The notes: generated by a model from the sequence alone, not told the origin. Numbered from the stretch's first letter, positions 44,303-53,466 are shown. The stretch is 64,000 nt of DNA from Candidatus Gastranaerophilales bacterium (GCA_944326475.1 CALVEC010000005.1:85870-149869); one strand, 5' to 3'. A program made the numbers and translations.

Positions 44303-45285
44303 CTCTTATACCCGGTGACGGCATAGGACCTGAGATTACTGCGGCGGTCACGGAAATCATAAAAGCAGCGGGAGTTGAAATCGATTGGGATGTACAAACA
44401 GCAGGCGCCGATATTGCGGAAAAAGAAGGAGTGCCGCTGCCTGAGCGGGTTATTGAGTCTATTAAAAAGAACAAAGTTGCACTTAAAGCTCCTGTTACAA
44501 CCCCTATCGGCAAAGGGTTCAGAAGCGTAAATGTCGCGCTGAGAAAAGCTCTTGACCTGTATGCAAACGTCCGTCCATGCAAAAATATAAAAGGGATAAA
44601 AACTCCGTTTGATGGCGTTGACCTGATTGTTTTCAGAGAAAATACAGAGGATTTGTATGCGGGAATTGAAAGACAAATAGACGCAGACACGGCAGAATCC
44701 ATAAAAATTATTACAAGAAAAGCATCAGAGAGAATTTTTGAATATGCATTTCAATATGCACTGGAAAACGGCAGAAAAACCCTGCACGCAGTCACTAAAG
44801 CCAATATCTGCAAACTTACGGACGGGTTGTTTTTGCAATGCGGAAGGAATATTGCAAAAAAATATCCGCAAATTGAATTTAAAGAAATTCTTGTAGACAA
44901 TTTGTGTATGCAGCTTGTACAGCATCCGCAGATATTTGATGTGCTGGTGCTCCCTAACCTGTACGGCGATATAGTATCTGATTTAACCGCAGGCTTGATA
45001 GGAGGTTTGGGAGTTGCGCAGGGAGCGAATATAGGTTCTGAATGTGCTGTATTTGAACCCGTTCACGGCTCGGCTCCTGATATTAAGGGGCAAAACAAAG
45101 CTAACCCGACAGCGCTTCTTCTCTGCGCAGTAAATATGCTAAACTACATTGGCGAAAAAGCGGCAGCAGAAAGAATAGAACATGCATTGATGAAAGTGCT
45201 TGAAGAAGGAAAATGCGTTACGGCAGACCTTGGCGGAACTGCAGGTACAAAAGAATTTACGGAAGAAATAATAAAGAATTTATAA
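44290..45285 (+). CDS. NAD(P)-dependent isocitrate dehydrogenase (IDH3-like)
   Basis: Oxidative decarboxylation of isocitrate to 2-oxoglutarate. This 331-residue short form resembles NAD-IDH: LIPGDGIGPEI, RSVNVALRKALDLYANVRP, FRENTEDLYAGIE, the metal site LPNLYGDIVSDLTAGLIGGLG and the cofactor loop HGSAPDIKGQNKANPTALLL. Isopropylmalate and homoisocitrate dehydrogenases are close relatives, but the ENTEDLY motif favours isocitrate. It overlaps the CinA-C gene by 13 bp and is 2 bp from rnhC. Confidence 0.88.
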   Translation: MHRLTLIPGDGIGPEITAAVTEIIKAAGVEIDWDVQTAGADIAEKEGVPLPERVIESIKKNKVALKAPVTTPIGKGFRSVNVALRKALDLYANVRPCKNIKGIKTPFDGVDLIVFRENTEDLYAGIERQIDADTAESIKIITRKASERIFEYAFQYALENGRKTLHAVTKANICKLTDGLFLQCGRNIAKKYPQIEFKEILVDNLCMQLVQHPQIFDVLVLPNLYGDIVSDLTAGLIGGLGVAQGANIGSECAVFEPVHGSAPDIKGQNKANPTALLLCAVNMLNYIGEKAAAERIEHALMKVLEEGKCVTADLGGTAGTKEFTEEIIKNL

Positions 45286-45287
45286 CA

Positions 45288-46166
45288 ATGGGCAATTACT
45301 CAACAAAACTGGATATTTCAACAGAGCCCGGACTTAAACAATTTTTTATAAAAGAGGGTGCTGAAATCACAACGCAGCAGTATGCATTCTGGCGTGCAAA
45401 AACAAAAAACTATGCGGCAATTTTTTACAATACAGGGAAATTTCTTATACAAGGCGCGGATTTAGACGAAATTACCCGAAAAGTTGAGAAGTTTTTGGGC
45501 GTATCGACGACAAAAATTGAACAAACAGCGGATTCTGACGCACCAACAAGGCGAATAGGCGTAGATGAATCCGGCAAAGGCGATTTTTTCGGACCGCTTG
45601 TTGTTGCAAGTGTAATGGTGGATGAAAAAAATACAGAGTTGTTTATAAAAGCAGGAGTAAGGGATTGCAAAACAGTTGATGACAAAAACATAAACAAACT
45701 TGCTGCTCTTATAAAAAACAACAGCGTTTTTTCAATAGTCACAATAAATCCGGCAAAATATAACGAACTTTATGCAAAACTCAAAAACCTGAATATGCTT
45801 CTTGCGTGGGGGCATGCCCGGGCAATTGAAAACATTCTGGAAAAGACAGACTGTTCTTACGCGCTTTCTGACAAATTCGGGGATGAAAAATTCATAAGAA
45901 ATGCGTTGTTAAAACGAGGACGCACCATTCATCTTGAGCAAAGATGCAAAGCGGAAAGCGATATAGCCGTTGCCGCAGCTTCAATAATAGCACGGGCACA
46001 GTTTTTAAAATGCTTGTCTGAAATATCAGAAAAATACGGAATTGAAATACCAAAAGGCGCAAACGACCGTGTAATTGCAGCCGCACGGACAATAAGCCAA
46101 AAATATACAAAGTCAGAGCTTATAAATACCTCCAAAATTCATTTTAAAACATACGAACAGGTGTAA
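45288..46166 (+). CDS. rnhC: Ribonuclease HIII
   Basis: Cleaves RNA in RNA-DNA hybrids. The 292-residue protein has the N-terminal TBP-like substrate domain typical of HIII (about 8-80, with ITTQQYAFWRAKTKNYAAIFYNTGKFLIQG) and the catalytic domain starting GVDESGKGDFFGPLVVA, followed by DKFGDEKFIRNAL and SDIAVAAASIIARAQFL. I start at the ATG at 45288, two bases after the upstream stop; a longer reading would run into the dehydrogenase gene. Confidence 0.93.
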   Translation: MGNYSTKLDISTEPGLKQFFIKEGAEITTQQYAFWRAKTKNYAAIFYNTGKFLIQGADLDEITRKVEKFLGVSTTKIEQTADSDAPTRRIGVDESGKGDFFGPLVVASVMVDEKNTELFIKAGVRDCKTVDDKNINKLAALIKNNSVFSIVTINPAKYNELYAKLKNLNMLLAWGHARAIENILEKTDCSYALSDKFGDEKFIRNALLKRGRTIHLEQRCKAESDIAVAAASIIARAQFLKCLSEISEKYGIEIPKGANDRVIAAARTISQKYTKSELINTSKIHFKTYEQV

Positions 46167-46169
46167 GTT

Positions 46170-47255
46170 ATGCCTCAAAGCGTTTATATTCATATACCAT
46201 TTTGCAAAAGAAAATGTAATTACTGCGCATTCACATCAATTACAGACATAAACTCTGTTGCAGCATATCTTGAAGCTTTAAAACGGGAAATCAAAACTTT
46301 TTACCGCGGAGAAGCGCTAAATACCCTGTATTTTGGAGGAGGTACACCATCTCTTTTGAGTGCAGACCAAGTTCAAGGACTTGTTGATATGTTCAACACA
46401 ACAGAGAAAACGGAAATAACTCTGGAAGCAAATCCTGACAGTGCTGATGAAAAATTTTTAAACGGTATAAAAAACTGCGGAGTAAACAGGCTAAGCATAG
46501 GGATTCAGAGCTTTGATGACAAAACACTGCGAACAATCGGACGACTTCATGATTCAAAACAGGCAATGAATGCTGTAGAGACCGCAAAAAATGAAGGATT
46601 CACCAACATTAGCACTGATTTTATTTACGGTCTTCCTTCACAGCAGCTTGAAGGGTTTATCTCTGACCTAAAAAAAGCCGTTGAATCCGGAGTTTCCCAT
46701 ATTTCACTCTACGGACTTAAAATAGAAGAAAACACGCCTTTTTACAGAAACACACCGGATAATATTGCGGATGCAGACTTACAGGCTGATATGTACCTTG
46801 CAGCAATTGAACTTCTTGAAAAAGAGGGCTTTTTGCATTATGAAATAAGTAATTTTTCTAAACCTGCATTTGAATCAAAGCACAATCTTAACTACTGGAA
46901 CTGCGGAGAATATTACGGTTTTGGAGTTTCTGCGCATGGCTACACAAACGGAGTCCGATATGCCAATAAAAGCAATGTTGAAGATTATATCAAAAATCCC
47001 GTAAAAAAATTATCAACCCGCACTCTGTCTGAACAAGCAAAAATTGAAGAAGCTGTTTTTCTCGGATTCAGACGCGGCTGCGGCATTGATTATAAAGAAT
47101 TTTATGAAAAATTCGGAATTGATTTCAAAAAAAAATACGGCGCATTGCTTAAAAAATACGCCGATTTTTTTGTAGCAACCGACAAAAATTGCCGTTTTAC
47201 CCCCAATGGCTTTCTTGTCAGCAACTCTATACTTGCGGACTTTTTAGAAATTTAA
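46170..47255 (+). CDS. hemW: Heme chaperone HemW (coproporphyrinogen III oxidase-like radical SAM)
   Basis: A 361-residue radical SAM protein with YIHIPFCKRKCNYCAFTS (CxxxCxxC), YFGGGTPSLLS, GIQSFDDKTLRTIGRLH and the C-terminal HemW domain. It keeps the NYCAF form with a single Cys after the cluster motif that distinguishes HemW from the oxidase HemN, so heme binding and transfer is the more likely role. It starts 3 bp after rnhC and ends one base from the convergent cupin gene. Confidence 0.9.
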   Translation: MPQSVYIHIPFCKRKCNYCAFTSITDINSVAAYLEALKREIKTFYRGEALNTLYFGGGTPSLLSADQVQGLVDMFNTTEKTEITLEANPDSADEKFLNGIKNCGVNRLSIGIQSFDDKTLRTIGRLHDSKQAMNAVETAKNEGFTNISTDFIYGLPSQQLEGFISDLKKAVESGVSHISLYGLKIEENTPFYRNTPDNIADADLQADMYLAAIELLEKEGFLHYEISNFSKPAFESKHNLNYWNCGEYYGFGVSAHGYTNGVRYANKSNVEDYIKNPVKKLSTRTLSEQAKIEEAVFLGFRRGCGIDYKEFYEKFGIDFKKKYGALLKKYADFFVATDKNCRFTPNGFLVSNSILADFLEI

Positions 47256-47256
47256 T

Positions 47257-47568
47257 CTATATTCTTACAACAAGAATTTTTGTATCTTTTTTAGCTCTGA
47301 CTGTATGTTTTTCATTTGCCTTAAAAAAGAAAATTTCACCTTTCTTGACTTCATATTTTTCTTTATCATCACGGTTTATTTCAAACTCAATCTCACCTTC
47401 AATCACATAAATAAAGGCATCTCTCGGAGAGGTGTGTTCCGGCATGAACTGTTCTTTTTTCAAAGCAAAAAGCATTGCTTTACTGTCATTGTTTTCTGCC
47501 AGAATTTTTGAATTTATACTGTCGTCATAAAATTCAATCAGCTCTTTAAGTTCATAAGTGTTATGCAT
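47257..47568 (-). CDS. Small cupin-domain protein
   Basis: A 103-residue single-domain cupin. Strands with PEHTSPRDAFIYVIEGEIEFEI and VKKGEIFFFKANEKHTV match the two conserved cupin motifs; the metal-binding set is partial (His near 44, His near 88). Such proteins often bind small ligands or metals; nothing fixes the substrate. It lies alone between hemW (convergent) and a divergent secreted protein gene. Confidence 0.8.
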   Translation of the reverse strand: MHNTYELKELIEFYDDSINSKILAENNDSKAMLFALKKEQFMPEHTSPRDAFIYVIEGEIEFEINRDDKEKYEVKKGEIFFFKANEKHTVRAKKDTKILVVRI

Positions 47569-47662
47569 TTTTGTATCCTTCTTTTTCTACACGGCTTATT
47601 TTAATAGATTTTTATACAAAATATATCCCGCAAAGTGCTAATAAAACATTTGATTTTAAACA

Positions 47663-47692
47663 TTGAGTTTTATTGAATGTGTATAGTATAAT
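47663..47692 (+). promoter_or_regulatory. Probable promoter of the gene at 47752
   Basis: TTGAGT and TATAAT are separated by 18 bases, about 60 bases upstream of the chosen start. Confidence 0.6.
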
Positions 47693-47751
47693 AATACTTA
47701 AATAATTAGCAATAACGGCAAGAATTTTGCCTTATGGAGAATACCGGATTT

Positions 47752-48798
47752 ATGAAAAAGTTTTTATCGTTGTTTCTTTGTATTTTGTACTTTATGTCAA
47801 TAAACGCATGCTACGCATTTGAAGAACTGTACTACATAAAAAATATAGACAAAAATACAGCTTCTTCCCAGATAAAAGAAGTTCTCGCAGATGAAGAATT
47901 TGATATAAAAAATGAAAACCCGCTGCACGCAATATCAAAGAAAAAAGCCGAAAATTTTGCGATTATGGTGCTGCAGCAAAGCGGAGAAAATCTCTTTTAT
48001 TACTACGAATCAAACGACAAAAACAAAAAACTGAACAAAAAAATTCTGAAAAAATTCAAAAAAAATGACATAGAATACGAACAATCAGAAGATGCATCTC
48101 TATTAACAAATTTTGCGGATATTGTTTATCGTTACAATACCGGAACAAAAAAAGTATACTCATTTGAAGAACCCAAACAGCCAAAAGAAGATACAATTAA
48201 AAAGCAAGCACAACAGCAAAATATAAAACCAACTACAATGCAGGGGTTTGCAGGGAAAATACGCAGCGGTGTGAGACTGAATGTTTATCTCCAAAACCCG
48301 ATAAACACAGCTACTGCAGCACAAGGCGATATTGTTAATGCAGTACTTAAAGAAGACTGGCTCTACAAAGGTTACACAGTAGCTCCGCAAGGCAGCATTC
48401 TTACCGGTTCGCTTGTGAAAGCAAGCCCTGCAAAACACGGTTCAAGAAACGGCTCTGTTGATATAGTATTTACAAAATTAATCACCCCAAACGGAAAAAC
48501 ACTGGATATTTCAACGCAAAATATAGAATTTAGCGTAACAAATGAAGGTAAAGTCAAAAGCGCTGTTACGGCAACTGTCGGAATGGCAGTAGCGGGTGCA
48601 CTGATTGGTTTGGCTATTGCTGCACTAACCGGTGATACTTCACAGCTTGCTAAAGGCGCAATCATTGGAGCAAGCGTCGGAGGCGGAACAGCACTGGTTT
48701 CAAATGTTGCGCAGAAAGGTGTTGATGCTGAAATACCAGCATTTACAGATATTGAAATAATATTAAACAAGCCGGTAAGTGTTGTTCTGACAAATTAA
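47752..48798 (+). CDS. Secreted protein with C-terminal TrbI/VirB10-like beta domain
   Basis: A 348-residue exported protein. I use the ATG at 47752 to place the signal peptide (MKKFLSLFLCILYFMSINACYA) at the N-terminus; an ATG 18 bases upstream is in frame. Residues 25-135 are a charged Lys-rich domain. From about 170 the beta domain seen in the 43060 protein returns (GVRLNVYLQNPINTATAAQGDIVNAVLKED; PQGSILTGSLVKASPAKHGSRNGSVDIVFTKLITPNGKTL), followed by a Gly-rich hydrophobic helix (about 268-300) and a closing strand. It heads a plus-strand envelope cluster. Function unknown. Confidence 0.75.
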   Translation: MKKFLSLFLCILYFMSINACYAFEELYYIKNIDKNTASSQIKEVLADEEFDIKNENPLHAISKKKAENFAIMVLQQSGENLFYYYESNDKNKKLNKKILKKFKKNDIEYEQSEDASLLTNFADIVYRYNTGTKKVYSFEEPKQPKEDTIKKQAQQQNIKPTTMQGFAGKIRSGVRLNVYLQNPINTATAAQGDIVNAVLKEDWLYKGYTVAPQGSILTGSLVKASPAKHGSRNGSVDIVFTKLITPNGKTLDISTQNIEFSVTNEGKVKSAVTATVGMAVAGALIGLAIAALTGDTSQLAKGAIIGASVGGGTALVSNVAQKGVDAEIPAFTDIEIILNKPVSVVLTN

Positions 48799-48851
48799 TC
48801 AGAAAGCAGAAATTTACTCACAACCGCAATCAGCAAACTCAGGAGAACCAT

Positions 48852-50420
48852 ATGTCTTTTAGCATAATAACAAAAACATCAGAACAAACATTTAAAGATA
48901 AAAATTGTGTAAGTGTGTCTTCCCAAAATAATTCTGACTGTGTGTTGAATTTTGGTTTTTCATTTTTACTGAGTATAAAATATGATGCTGTATCCGGAAA
49001 ATGTCTTTTATTAAATGTCTCAGGCTCAGAAAATCTTTTATTTAAAGGACAGCCGTTGCCGCAACAGCTTATTGTTGAAAAAATGTGCAAGATTATGGTG
49101 AAAAACTCTGACGACTACATTATTATAAAGGTAAACAAACCTGCAGACAGCACAGTAACAACAACTTCTCAAAACAGCAACAGTGTGAATACAATAACAA
49201 CACAGCTTGATAAAATGAAAGCAGAAATAGAAAAAGTCCGTGTTTCTATAATAAAACAGACAGCATATGCAATAAACGATATCAAGCATAAAATATCAAT
49301 GAACTCAAAAACCGGAATCTTCTTGCACATAGGACTCTTTGTTGCATCTGTTATTCTCGCATTCGGCGTAAGCAACTATTTCACAGGGTTGCCGTTGAAA
49401 GAAGCCGGCAATATGATACAAATGCCAGTAAACATAAAATTTTTAGCAGCATTTGCCGTTATTTTGTATGGTATAGGACTTATCTTAAAACAGGGAACAT
49501 TTCTGTTTTTACAAAATCGTATACACAAAGCAAATGCAGCAAATTCTGTGTCTGAAAAAACATTGATTATTCTATCGTCTCTGTTTTTTGCAGGAATTTA
49601 TGTAATAAATATTTTATATTATCTTACCCCGGGCGCAATGAATCTTTTTGCAATTTTAATGCCGTTGTTTTTCACTTTTACCTGTACGGCAATTGCGATT
49701 GGCTGCGGATATTTCAAATGCGACAGCATAGAGCTTTCAAAGAAGCTTAACGAATACGAGTACCGCGAAGATTTTGAGCAGGTAATGCAGCGTTATCGTA
49801 TATGGATAGAAAAATTTGTTAACAGTCTGAGTCATACAAAAATCAACAACATTGAAAATAAACTGTTTTCATTACAAATAAAATCTGTCGGTGAAATTGT
49901 TCTTGGAATTTTGACAGCACCGTTTCTTGCGTACGGCGTATCAAACACTCTAGCTATGTGTTTTCCTGAAGCTGCCGGATGGGTAAGGATTTCCGGTTTG
50001 AGAATAAGTCCCGTATTTCTTGTTCTTGCGACATTTTTAATTATTTTTGCTTTCTTTTCATTCGTTAACGGATTTACAACAAATAAAAAGATTCAAGCCT
50101 CTAATGTTTTAAAAGTTGACGGTTTCAGCGATTATCTCCAACACGGCACGGATATTTTCGGACTGCAAGGAGTAAAAAAGCTTGATACAGAGATGCGGCG
50201 GTCATTTATTATAGGTCTATGCATTATTTTTATTGAATTTTCAATGAATATATCTTATTTTATGCAAGAAATAGGCGGAGATTTAGGAGGTTTACTTCTG
50301 AGCTGCGTTGCAGCGCTGGTACCTACTGCACTATTGATTGCAGAAACTTATATGCTCAGTCAGACAAAGTTTGAAACTTATGTTTGCGACGGAGTTTTGG
50401 CTAAATATGACAGAGATTAG
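48852..50420 (+). CDS. Unknown polytopic membrane protein
   Basis: A 522-residue protein. The first ~85 residues are soluble beta-rich; residues 105-145 form a coiled coil; then about seven to eight hydrophobic segments follow (for example about 155-175, 193-212, 235-253, 263-285, 350-370, 385-408, 450-470, 480-500) with a cytoplasm-like loop between the fourth and fifth (NEYEYREDFEQVMQRYRIWIEKF). No family recognised; it is not ExbB/TolQ by motif. It is followed at 18 bp by two TonB-like genes, so it could be part of an energised envelope complex; that is inference. Confidence 0.75.
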   Translation: MSFSIITKTSEQTFKDKNCVSVSSQNNSDCVLNFGFSFLLSIKYDAVSGKCLLLNVSGSENLLFKGQPLPQQLIVEKMCKIMVKNSDDYIIIKVNKPADSTVTTTSQNSNSVNTITTQLDKMKAEIEKVRVSIIKQTAYAINDIKHKISMNSKTGIFLHIGLFVASVILAFGVSNYFTGLPLKEAGNMIQMPVNIKFLAAFAVILYGIGLILKQGTFLFLQNRIHKANAANSVSEKTLIILSSLFFAGIYVINILYYLTPGAMNLFAILMPLFFTFTCTAIAIGCGYFKCDSIELSKKLNEYEYREDFEQVMQRYRIWIEKFVNSLSHTKINNIENKLFSLQIKSVGEIVLGILTAPFLAYGVSNTLAMCFPEAAGWVRISGLRISPVFLVLATFLIIFAFFSFVNGFTTNKKIQASNVLKVDGFSDYLQHGTDIFGLQGVKKLDTEMRRSFIIGLCIIFIEFSMNISYFMQEIGGDLGGLLLSCVAALVPTALLIAETYMLSQTKFETYVCDGVLAKYDRD

Positions 50421-50438
50421 AAGACAGGTGGTATAGTT

Positions 50439-51209
50439 TTGTATAAAGCATTTTTTACGGTTTTAATTTTGATTCTTTTGTTCTTAACGGCAGGAATTGC
50501 CATTAGAACCCCTAAAATGCATAAAAACATATTTTTGTACGACTCTAATTTAAAAATCGACATCCAAGAAAATGAAACAATTGACACTAAAATTATTCCG
50601 ACAAAAATTAACCCGGTAAAGGTTAAAACGACTATCAAAAATACAGCAGTCAGTCCCAAAACTGCAGTTGTGCAAACTGAAACAAAGATTGTACAAACGC
50701 CGTTGCTCGCAGAAAATAAAAGTACAACAAAAATTGTCCAAACAAAGCTCCAGCCGCAAAAAGCCAAAACACCGGAGAATATTATGCCGCAAAAAACAGC
50801 GCTAAAACAAACTCAAACTCAGAGCGCATATTCAAAAACACAGGAAGAAAAGGAACAAGAAGAACTTATTCTCTGGAACAAGTGGCGTTCTGATTTGCAA
50901 AACAGGATTATGTCTGATGTAAAACTCCCAATAGTCAAACAGGGCACCATTTTTAAGTTTTCTTTTGATGTAGATAAATACGGAAAAATAACAAACATAA
51001 GCACCTGGTCTCCAGACCCGAACTACACGCCATATGCAATACAGTATATTGCACCGGTTATAAGAAGCTATCAGGGACGTGATTTCATGAACTTTCCCGC
51101 AGGCTCAAACCGGGTAACAACAACAGTAAGCGGTGCTTGGAAAATTTCTGACAAAATGACATACAGCTCACCATCCGACTATGCCGATGTGGAAAAAATA
51201 AGGAATTAG
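50439..51209 (+). CDS. TonB-like protein 1
   Basis: A 256-residue protein with a single N-terminal transmembrane helix (about 4-24), a periplasmic Lys/Thr/Gln-rich linker (about 40-140) and a C-terminal domain (from about 148, WNKWRSDLQNRIMSDVKLPIVKQGTIFKFSFDVDKYGKITNIS) with the strand pattern of TonB C-terminal domains. The start is TTG with AGGTGG eight bases upstream. The next gene starts 2 bp after its stop and encodes another protein of the same kind. No ExbB/ExbD or TonB-box receptor is in the window. Confidence 0.75.
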   Translation: MYKAFFTVLILILLFLTAGIAIRTPKMHKNIFLYDSNLKIDIQENETIDTKIIPTKINPVKVKTTIKNTAVSPKTAVVQTETKIVQTPLLAENKSTTKIVQTKLQPQKAKTPENIMPQKTALKQTQTQSAYSKTQEEKEQEELILWNKWRSDLQNRIMSDVKLPIVKQGTIFKFSFDVDKYGKITNISTWSPDPNYTPYAIQYIAPVIRSYQGRDFMNFPAGSNRVTTTVSGAWKISDKMTYSSPSDYADVEKIRN

Positions 51210-51211
51210 CA

Positions 51212-52108
51212 ATGTATAAATATAAATGCACAGAATGCGGACAAGAATATAACAGCAAGCCGGACTACTGCGACTGCGGAAATGACGCTTTCGACATGAT
51301 TGAAACAGAAACAACTTACGGCAACAACTATGCCGCCCCTCAATACAATCGACAACAAACAAACACGAACGCTAAGAAAATAGAATCATACGCTATTGCA
51401 ATATTTGTTCTTTGCATAATTTTATCAATTGTCGTTTTGTTTATTCCTGTAAAAACTTCTCCGGACAAGACTAAAGTGCCTGTAAAAAAACAACAAAACA
51501 AAATTTCCATTCCCTCAATTGATGAAATCTGGAACAACAGCACAACCCGACCGATAAAAAAACAGGCACAAGAAATCGTTCAACAGCCGGAACAAAAGCC
51601 GATTCAGACTAACATTTTTAGCAACATAAAAAATAATCAAACTGTCAAAACAGTACGGCCTAAAGCCGTACAACCAAAGCCTGTTCAGCCGGCAAAATCT
51701 CAGACGAAATCAAAAGCACAGCCGCAAACCAAAGCTGCGCACAAACCTGCAGCAGCAACACAACCCCAAAAACAAACAACACAGCAAAAACCTATAGACA
51801 CAGCAGCACAAAAACAGGCGCTTTTGAATTATAAAATCGCACTGAGAAACAAAATAGTATCTAATATAAACTTCGGAGCAATTGTTGGAGACGGCGACTG
51901 TTTAATTACTTTTAAAATTGCACAATCAGGAAAGCTTATCAACAGAGCATTTGCAAAACAATCCGTAAATGACAGCCTGAACGATGCGGTTTACAACGGA
52001 ATAATGCTCACTCCGGCATACAATCCGCCGCCCTCAGGATACAAAAATGAAACGCTGAGATTAACTGTAAAAATGTATGGCGGTAACTTTGAGGTTGATT
52101 TGAATTAG
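51212..52108 (+). CDS. TonB-like protein 2 with N-terminal zinc ribbon
   Basis: A 298-residue protein. The N-terminus is a cytoplasmic Cys4 zinc-ribbon-like knuckle (CTEC at 6-9, CDC at 20-22). One transmembrane helix (about 58-80) follows, then a long Pro/Lys/Gln-rich periplasmic linker (about 125-205) and a C-terminal TonB-like domain (RNKIVSNINFGAIVGDGDCLITFKIAQSGKLI). A zinc ribbon joined to a TonB-type arm is unusual. It is in one transcript with TonB-like protein 1, and its 3' end overlaps the convergent von Willebrand A gene by 4 bp. Confidence 0.75.
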   Translation: MYKYKCTECGQEYNSKPDYCDCGNDAFDMIETETTYGNNYAAPQYNRQQTNTNAKKIESYAIAIFVLCIILSIVVLFIPVKTSPDKTKVPVKKQQNKISIPSIDEIWNNSTTRPIKKQAQEIVQQPEQKPIQTNIFSNIKNNQTVKTVRPKAVQPKPVQPAKSQTKSKAQPQTKAAHKPAAATQPQKQTTQQKPIDTAAQKQALLNYKIALRNKIVSNINFGAIVGDGDCLITFKIAQSGKLINRAFAKQSVNDSLNDAVYNGIMLTPAYNPPPSGYKNETLRLTVKMYGGNFEVDLN

Positions 52109-53013
52109 TCATCAACAAATTCATATTTCTGCTGCGGTATTGATTGTGCCGGTGTTGAGGAAGGCGCCGTCATAGAATCATAGAGTGAGGAAGAAAAACT
52201 CGACACATCATTTGCATTGTAGAAATTGCCGCCGGTTGCGTCAGAGAGACATTTTAACTCGGTTGAGTTTGAAGAAACGAGCACAACGTCAATTGTTACA
52301 TCTTTTCTTTGTCTTACAAGATTTCTTGCAAAAGCACACGGGTCACCTCCGCAATTTTCTCCTCCATCAGTTATTAAAACTATTTTTTTTGGGTAACTCA
52401 GGGAAAGCCCGGCAAAATCACTTTCAACAGCTTGTTTCAATGCTAAAGTCATAGGAGTCGAGCCGCCTATACTCTGGGAATTCATTCCGTTTAGAAGTAC
52501 AGCAGGTGAATTTTGCGCCACTCTGACAATCTGTGCTGTTGCACTGCAGCTTCCTGATATATTGCCGAGAAAGTCTTCTTTCTTTGTTGTAACTTTATAG
52601 CTTCCGTCTGATTTTTGGGTTATGCTTTTTATTTTTGACAGAACAGGGGAATATTTGTTATTACCGCCGTTATGCCCGAAAACCCTAAACCCGACAGAGG
52701 TTCCGGCAGGAAGCTGCGATACAATAGAACCCATTGTCTTTTTCGCTTCATTTATCCAGTAAAGCATGCTTCCCGAGTAATCCATAACTATGTCTATTGT
52801 AGAAACACCTGTTTTTTGTATTTGTCTGTTATCCACATAATTTTTAGCGCTGTAATTGCTGTAAATATTTGTAGTATTATTCAAAACACTGCTGTTTTGA
52901 TGAGTTCCGTTTGGAGCGGTAACTTTTCCGCTTGTATTCACTTTGTATTTTGCAGCAAATGCAGCAACTGAAAATACTGACATCAAAATTACAGCAATAA
53001 GTATTTTTTTCAT
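52105..53013 (-). CDS. Secreted von Willebrand factor A domain protein
   Basis: A 302-residue exported protein with a Sec signal peptide (1-20, ...AAFA). The vWA domain (about 70-275) has an intact MIDAS: Asp78-x-Ser80-x-Ser82 in VMDYSGSM, Thr186 in GSTPMT and Asp216 in LITDGGEN. Four Cys residues (CSATA, CGGDPC, CLSD) suggest disulfides. Periplasmic or surface metal-dependent adhesion or assembly role is typical for the family. It is convergent with the TonB-like pair and 2 bp downstream of yjbQ on its own strand. Confidence 0.85.
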   Translation of the reverse strand: MKKILIAVILMSVFSVAAFAAKYKVNTSGKVTAPNGTHQNSSVLNNTTNIYSNYSAKNYVDNRQIQKTGVSTIDIVMDYSGSMLYWINEAKKTMGSIVSQLPAGTSVGFRVFGHNGGNNKYSPVLSKIKSITQKSDGSYKVTTKKEDFLGNISGSCSATAQIVRVAQNSPAVLLNGMNSQSIGGSTPMTLALKQAVESDFAGLSLSYPKKIVLITDGGENCGGDPCAFARNLVRQRKDVTIDVVLVSSNSTELKCLSDATGGNFYNANDVSSFSSSLYDSMTAPSSTPAQSIPQQKYEFVDD

Positions 53014-53015
53014 AA

Positions 53016-53429
53016 TTATTCACCCATTACCTTTACAATTACGCGTTTTCGTCTTTGACCGTCAAATTCTGCATAATAAATCTGCTGCCACGGACCAAAA
53101 TCCAGTTTTCCGTCAGTAACAGGAACAATTACCTCATGCCCGATTAAAAGACTTTTTAAATGACTGTCGCCATTCGTTTCCCCTGTTCTGTGGTGGTTGT
53201 AATTTATATCAAAGGGTGCAATTTCTTCAAGCCATTTATCAATATCCGAGATAAGTCCGTTTTCTGCGTCATTTACATAGATACCGGCAGTAATATGCAT
53301 TGCGGAAACAAGAACCATGCCCTCTTTTATCCCGCTTTTTTGCACAATTTCTTCAATTTCATCAGTAATATTTATATATTCTCTGTGATTTTTGGTATTA
53401 AACCACAAATATTCAGTTGCAAATTTCAT
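53016..53429 (-). CDS. YjbQ family (UPF0047) protein
   Basis: A 137-residue protein of the UPF0047/TIGR00149 family, some members of which show weak thiamine-phosphate synthase activity in vitro; the real role is not settled. Signature sequences: [43 protein letters not shown] and [24 protein letters not shown]. Length and motifs are normal. It lies between the cyclase-like gene and the vWA gene on the minus strand. Confidence 0.9.
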   Translation of the reverse strand: MKFATEYLWFNTKNHREYINITDEIEEIVQKSGIKEGMVLVSAMHITAGIYVNDAENGLISDIDKWLEEIAPFDINYNHHRTGETNGDSHLKSLLIGHEVIVPVTDGKLDFGPWQQIYYAEFDGQRRKRVIVKVMGE

Positions 53430-53466
53430 ATAATCTCCTGTTTTTGTTATTTAGGTATTGGCAATT

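Noticed and set aside
47752..52108. ExbB/ExbD or TolQ/TolR partners of the TonB-like proteins
   Set aside because: The polytopic protein at 48852 lacks ExbB/TolQ layout and no ExbD-like gene is present.
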